In this document: positions 61,216 to 64,000 of the stretch, in pieces
Numbering within the stretch: position 1 is the first letter of the stretch
How the letters are laid out: each line of letters begins with the position of its first letter
NCBI RefSeq assembly: GCF_905171775.1
Contig: NC_053494.1
Coordinates: 194,773,044 to 194,837,043 of the forward strand
Reading direction: 5' to 3'
Length of the DNA stretch: 64,000 nucleotides
From: Rana temporaria
Taxonomy: Eukaryota; Chordata; Amphibia; Anura; Ranidae
Program-made: the position numbers and the translations under genes
Notes under the pieces: model-generated
What the model saw: only the letters and a program-made list of their open reading frames with translations
Told to the model about the DNA's origin: nothing
The model's database searches: none

Positions 61216-62146
61216 CTTTCCTTCCCACAGAGATTAGGGGCGTGGAAACGAGGAAATGTCCCGTCAGGGGCGGAGATGAGGGCGGGGATTATTGCATATG
61301 CGGAGTGTCGCGAATGCCAACAACGTATTGACGTAGGTTACGCGGAGAATATTCGCGCGATTCCAGAACCTACACAGTTAACGCCACATTTACTTTTTCA
61401 ATTGATTAGGGGCATGGCAAAGGTGACGAGGGCGGCGTTTCATACATACGCGGAGTGTATAAAAGGCGCTTGACGTGATTACGTAGGTTACGTGTTAATT
61501 CAGCGAGCGGAAGAAACGAGGATTGTGAGAGAGGCAGGTAAGAAATTTAAACATGGGATCAGCAGCGGGCTCTAAAATGTAGAGCAATGGGATGGGGGTT
61601 TGGTCTGTTGGTTGCACAGTTTTATTAAGCTATTATGTCTCTTGGATACCAGAATGTGATTTTCGTACCCAAATGCTTTTGTAGACATCACAAAATAGAG
61701 AGATCAAAAATGCTGTGACTCATTAGTAATTATGTAGGGTGTATTCAGATCAGGCCAAGTATTGTTCTGTGTTGGTTGGACAGAGGTCATTAGGAAGTTT
61801 CTTTCATGTAATCAATGCTGAGGGGCAGGATATCTACACATGCAATAGTGCCTTGATGAATGCTGTCATTTGTAATAATTGTGTATGGTTGTAGATTTAT
61901 ATTATTTCCTGCAATGTAACCAAAGGGGCGGCATGTTAAAAAAAAATGTTAGCTAAAACCAACCAATGGGGCAGAGCTGGCCAGCATTTTCTAAACAAGA
62001 GACACTGTGTTTGTATTTATATCTAGGTACTACTTTTTTAACAACATATTCTATCAATGTAAATGCTGAGGCTTTTTTTAATTGTGTTTTTGGTTTCTTT
62101 TCATTTTTTCAATCTAGAATAAAAAAAAAAAAAAAAATATTTCACA
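61216..62146. promoter_or_regulatory. Shared divergent promoter and MADF leader, right copy
   Basis: Holds the two direct repeats (61232-61344, 61404-61494). A clean TATAAAAG lies at 61458-61465 on the MADF side. A probable leader exon ends at CAG|GTAAG (61537/61538), and an acceptor TCTAG at about 62117 lies just before the MADF start, so a 5' UTR intron of about 580 bp is likely. Confidence 0.65.
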
Positions 62147-63396
62147 ATGGATCTCCTGCAGAGCCAAGACATTATCCAGCATTTGCTGGATAAATTTCGG
62201 GAAATGCCCATCCTGTGGGATTCAAAGCAGGACCATTACCACAATAAGGACGTACGAGCGGCAGCACTTGAACAGCTAGCAGCATACATGAGGACATGGG
62301 TGCCAGAATGCAGTGCCAACATGGTGAAGGATAAACTTGCCAACCTCAGGGGCACATATAGGAGAGCGTACAAAGCTCACCAAAAACAGCTAAGATCTGG
62401 AGCAGCAGCAAGACCACCAAAGGAACCCAAGCTGTGGTATTACAACCAGATGTCATTTTTGCGGGATCAACTGGAAGGCAGGCCATCAATGTCGAGTCTG
62501 AATCCCAACCTTTCCTCCACGCTACCTCCCAGCGGGACTTCCCAAGATCACCACAGCCCTGCAGAGTCAGATGAAGAGGGCCTGGCTGACAGAGAGGCAG
62601 ATCTGCGCCTCTACGATGATGAGGTATAGTAGTTTCATAACTATTTATGTAATAATATTAATTATTGTTTGATTCTTGACTTGATATTGGTTAATAAAAT
62701 ACAAGCTGGGAAGTAAAAATCTAAAATCGTGGGCAAACAAATAGGTGTCAGGGATGACAACTGCAGGGGTCAGAGGGTGAGTCTGTTTTCAAGTTTAAAT
62801 TCAAGGCAAAAAATAAGATTCAAGCATGAAAATGTGAGTGAGTATATTCCTAAATATATTACAACATGTCCCTTTTTTTTACACAGGAAGAAGAGACCAG
62901 CCAGGAGGTGGCAGATCCTCTCCTCACTGACAGCCAGGCCGCAGGGGTCAGTGGCAGCCAGGAGGAGGCCGGGCCCAGTGGCGTTCAGCAGCTCCCCAGG
63001 ACAAGCACCACCAGCCAGGCTCCTCCCCTTTATATTAGGCCACCAGGCCGTAAGAAGAAATTGGGGGCAGTGGAGGAAGCCAGCCTCCAAATGATTAGGG
63101 AGGCGAGTGCCATCATGAGGGCCCCCCTCAACCCCACTGAGGCCTACAGTGCCTCCGTGGCACATGACCTGAATCAAGGCACGGAGGAGCAGAGGCAACT
63201 GGCAAAGGGCGTGATCAACCAGGCCCTTTGGTGGATGCAGAGGGAGCTGCTGACCCCAGACACTGGGCTATGTGACCCGGCCCGGCTTGCTGAACACCAT
63301 TCTCCTGCTGCCACATCATCCCCACCTGCAAGGGCCCAGGGAAGACCCGCTGGAAGGCAGCCTGGAAGGAAGGTTTCAAGGAAGAGGAGACGTTGA
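62147..63396 (+). CDS. MADF-domain protein of the Harbinger element, right copy
   Basis: Exons 62147-62623 and 62887-63396 (phase 0). Product 328 aa with the MADF-type domain at residues about 9-112 (LLDKFREMPILWD, MVKDKLANLRGTYRRAYK, LWYYNQMSFLRDQ), a Ser/Pro/acidic linker, a conserved C-terminal region (YIRPPGRKKKLGAVEEA, ALWWMQRELLTPDTG) and basic tail KVSRKRRR. The ATG chosen follows an A-rich leader just after a likely splice acceptor. AATAAA lies at 63616-63621. It differs from the left copy at about 20 positions, many in the linker, and is open throughout. DNA binding follows from the family; cooperation with the transposase is inferred. Confidence 0.85.
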
Positions 63397-63582
63397 TGCC
63401 CTGCCTTCCATTTGATCCCCCACAAATGGCATCTTGTTTGGACTACCACAGCTTGGGTTCCTTTGGTTATGTGCTGCTGCTTCAGATTTTATTTAGTGTG
63501 CTTCCGGAGGTTGGCTAGTTTATCCTTCACCATGTTTCAAATGCAAGTTTGCATGTATGTTGCTAGCTGTTCAAGTGCTGCC
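63397..63582 (-). pseudogene. Antisense partial copy of MADF exon 1, right element
   Basis: The reverse strand matches MADF exon 1 from GCAGCACTTGAACAGCTAGC through ACATGGTGAAGGATAAACT and AAAGGAACCCAAGCTGTGGT to GGATCAA.TGGAAGGCAGG, with stops and indels. It begins at the MADF stop codon and ends before the AATAAA signal, so it should lie in the 3' UTR. Confidence 0.85.
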
Positions 63583-63738
63583 ATTCTGTTTTTGATCCTT
63601 TTTATAATTTGCTCAAATAAAAGCCTTTTTGTTGATTTGAAAAACTTGCCTATTGTTTGTAATACTGTGGGTATTATTTTAGGCATCAAACATTACAAAC
63701 AAATAAAATGATTAATCTAAAATATTCACTAACTCATG

Positions 63739-63757
63739 TGGGGGGGGGGGGGGGGGT
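63739..63757. repeat. Poly-G run
   Basis: A run of G just downstream of the MADF polyadenylation signal. The left arm has a shorter C run at about 48463-48472. Confidence 0.8.
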
Positions 63758-64000
63758 CATTTGGTGTGCCAACATGGTAGACAATTTAAACAACCTTCAA
63801 CAAAATCATGTTAAATATACAAACAAAAGCTAAATCAAAAATATTTCCTATTAAAATATTCTAAATGGTGACATAACTATAAACACCTAAAGAAAGTGGG
63901 AAAGATAACCATTAAACATTAAAAGCAAAAAATTTGAAATGTGGAGGACCACTAAAAATATGATACGTCGGGCCAATAAAAGTTTGCAAAAATCTTACTA

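Larger units (their letters stand above)
56265..64000 (+). mobile_element. Three-gene Harbinger transposon, right copy (3' end beyond window)
   Basis: An inverted near-duplicate of the left element (mirror coordinate sum about 112,526 near the centre and 112,205 beyond the TA-rich expansion). Starts GGCCGAGTACTCACGAGCAA. Carries the same three intact genes in mirror order. The far terminus is expected past 64,400, outside the window. Confidence 0.92.

Noticed and set aside
62729..63094. 121-aa frame starting inside the MADF intron
   Set aside because: It reads through the intron and overlaps exon 2 in another frame. The splice sites and conserved exon 2 frame favour the 328-aa product.
47734..64000. 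Palindrome as a simple assembly duplication
   Set aside because: The arms differ at many positions (EEDVEG count, TA tract, amino acid changes), so they are distinct sequences. Long reads should still confirm the junction.

Overview
The window looks like non-coding DNA from a large vertebrate genome, most likely a frog and probably ranid-like. This is inferred from the dense mix of TTAA-flanked MITEs, GGCC...TTA Harbinger-type MITEs, CR1/L2-type LINE tails, Tc1 relics and hAT-type repeats. No host protein-coding exon, tRNA or intact rRNA gene was recognised. Nearly everything that can be named is a transposable element or a relic of one.

Region 1-47,730 is a mosaic of short inverted-repeat elements, many nested, with long stretches between them where I recognise nothing. 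Four groups recur: (a) TTAA-flanked elements (236, 1862, 6862, 7406, 13315, 21744, 33361); (b) GGCC/TGCC...GTACACACGA elements with TTA or TAA duplications (954, 5404, 8366, 33504, 38095, 38729, 41066, 44114); (c) elements rich in 'tacgccggcgta' motifs whose ends read like GGCCAGATTCA (1, 4700, 9117, 36216, 46203); (d) Tc1/mariner, hAT-like, CR1 and L2-like remnants (17020, 18333, 19275, 23990, 30227, 31419). There are also a ~740-bp purine tract, a ~170-bp satellite, and a 5S rRNA-derived fragment.

Region 47,734-64,000 is the most notable part. Two nearly identical Harbinger-type DNA transposons lie head to head, separated by a single TTA at 56,262-56,264, forming a palindrome of about 16 kb that runs past the window end. 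Each copy keeps three intact spliced genes: a 406-aa DDE (PIF/Harbinger, HARBI1-like) transposase; a 328-aa MADF-domain protein; and a 344- or 338-aa protein with a Myb/SANT-like domain, an acidic repeat region and a coiled-coil tail. Within a copy the transposase and Myb/SANT genes are convergent. The Myb/SANT and MADF genes are divergent and share a promoter region of about 0.9 kb. The MADF 3' UTR contains a decayed antisense copy of its own first exon, so its mRNA could fold into long double-stranded RNA.

Working model (inference): the transposase cuts, while the MADF and Myb/SANT proteins act as DNA-binding and nuclear-targeting partners, as Myb-like partners do in known Harbinger systems. 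The MITE at 38,095-38,597 carries both terminal sequences of this element, and the one at 38,729-39,277 carries a diverged copy of the transposase promoter, so the window holds both the presumed driver and its passengers.
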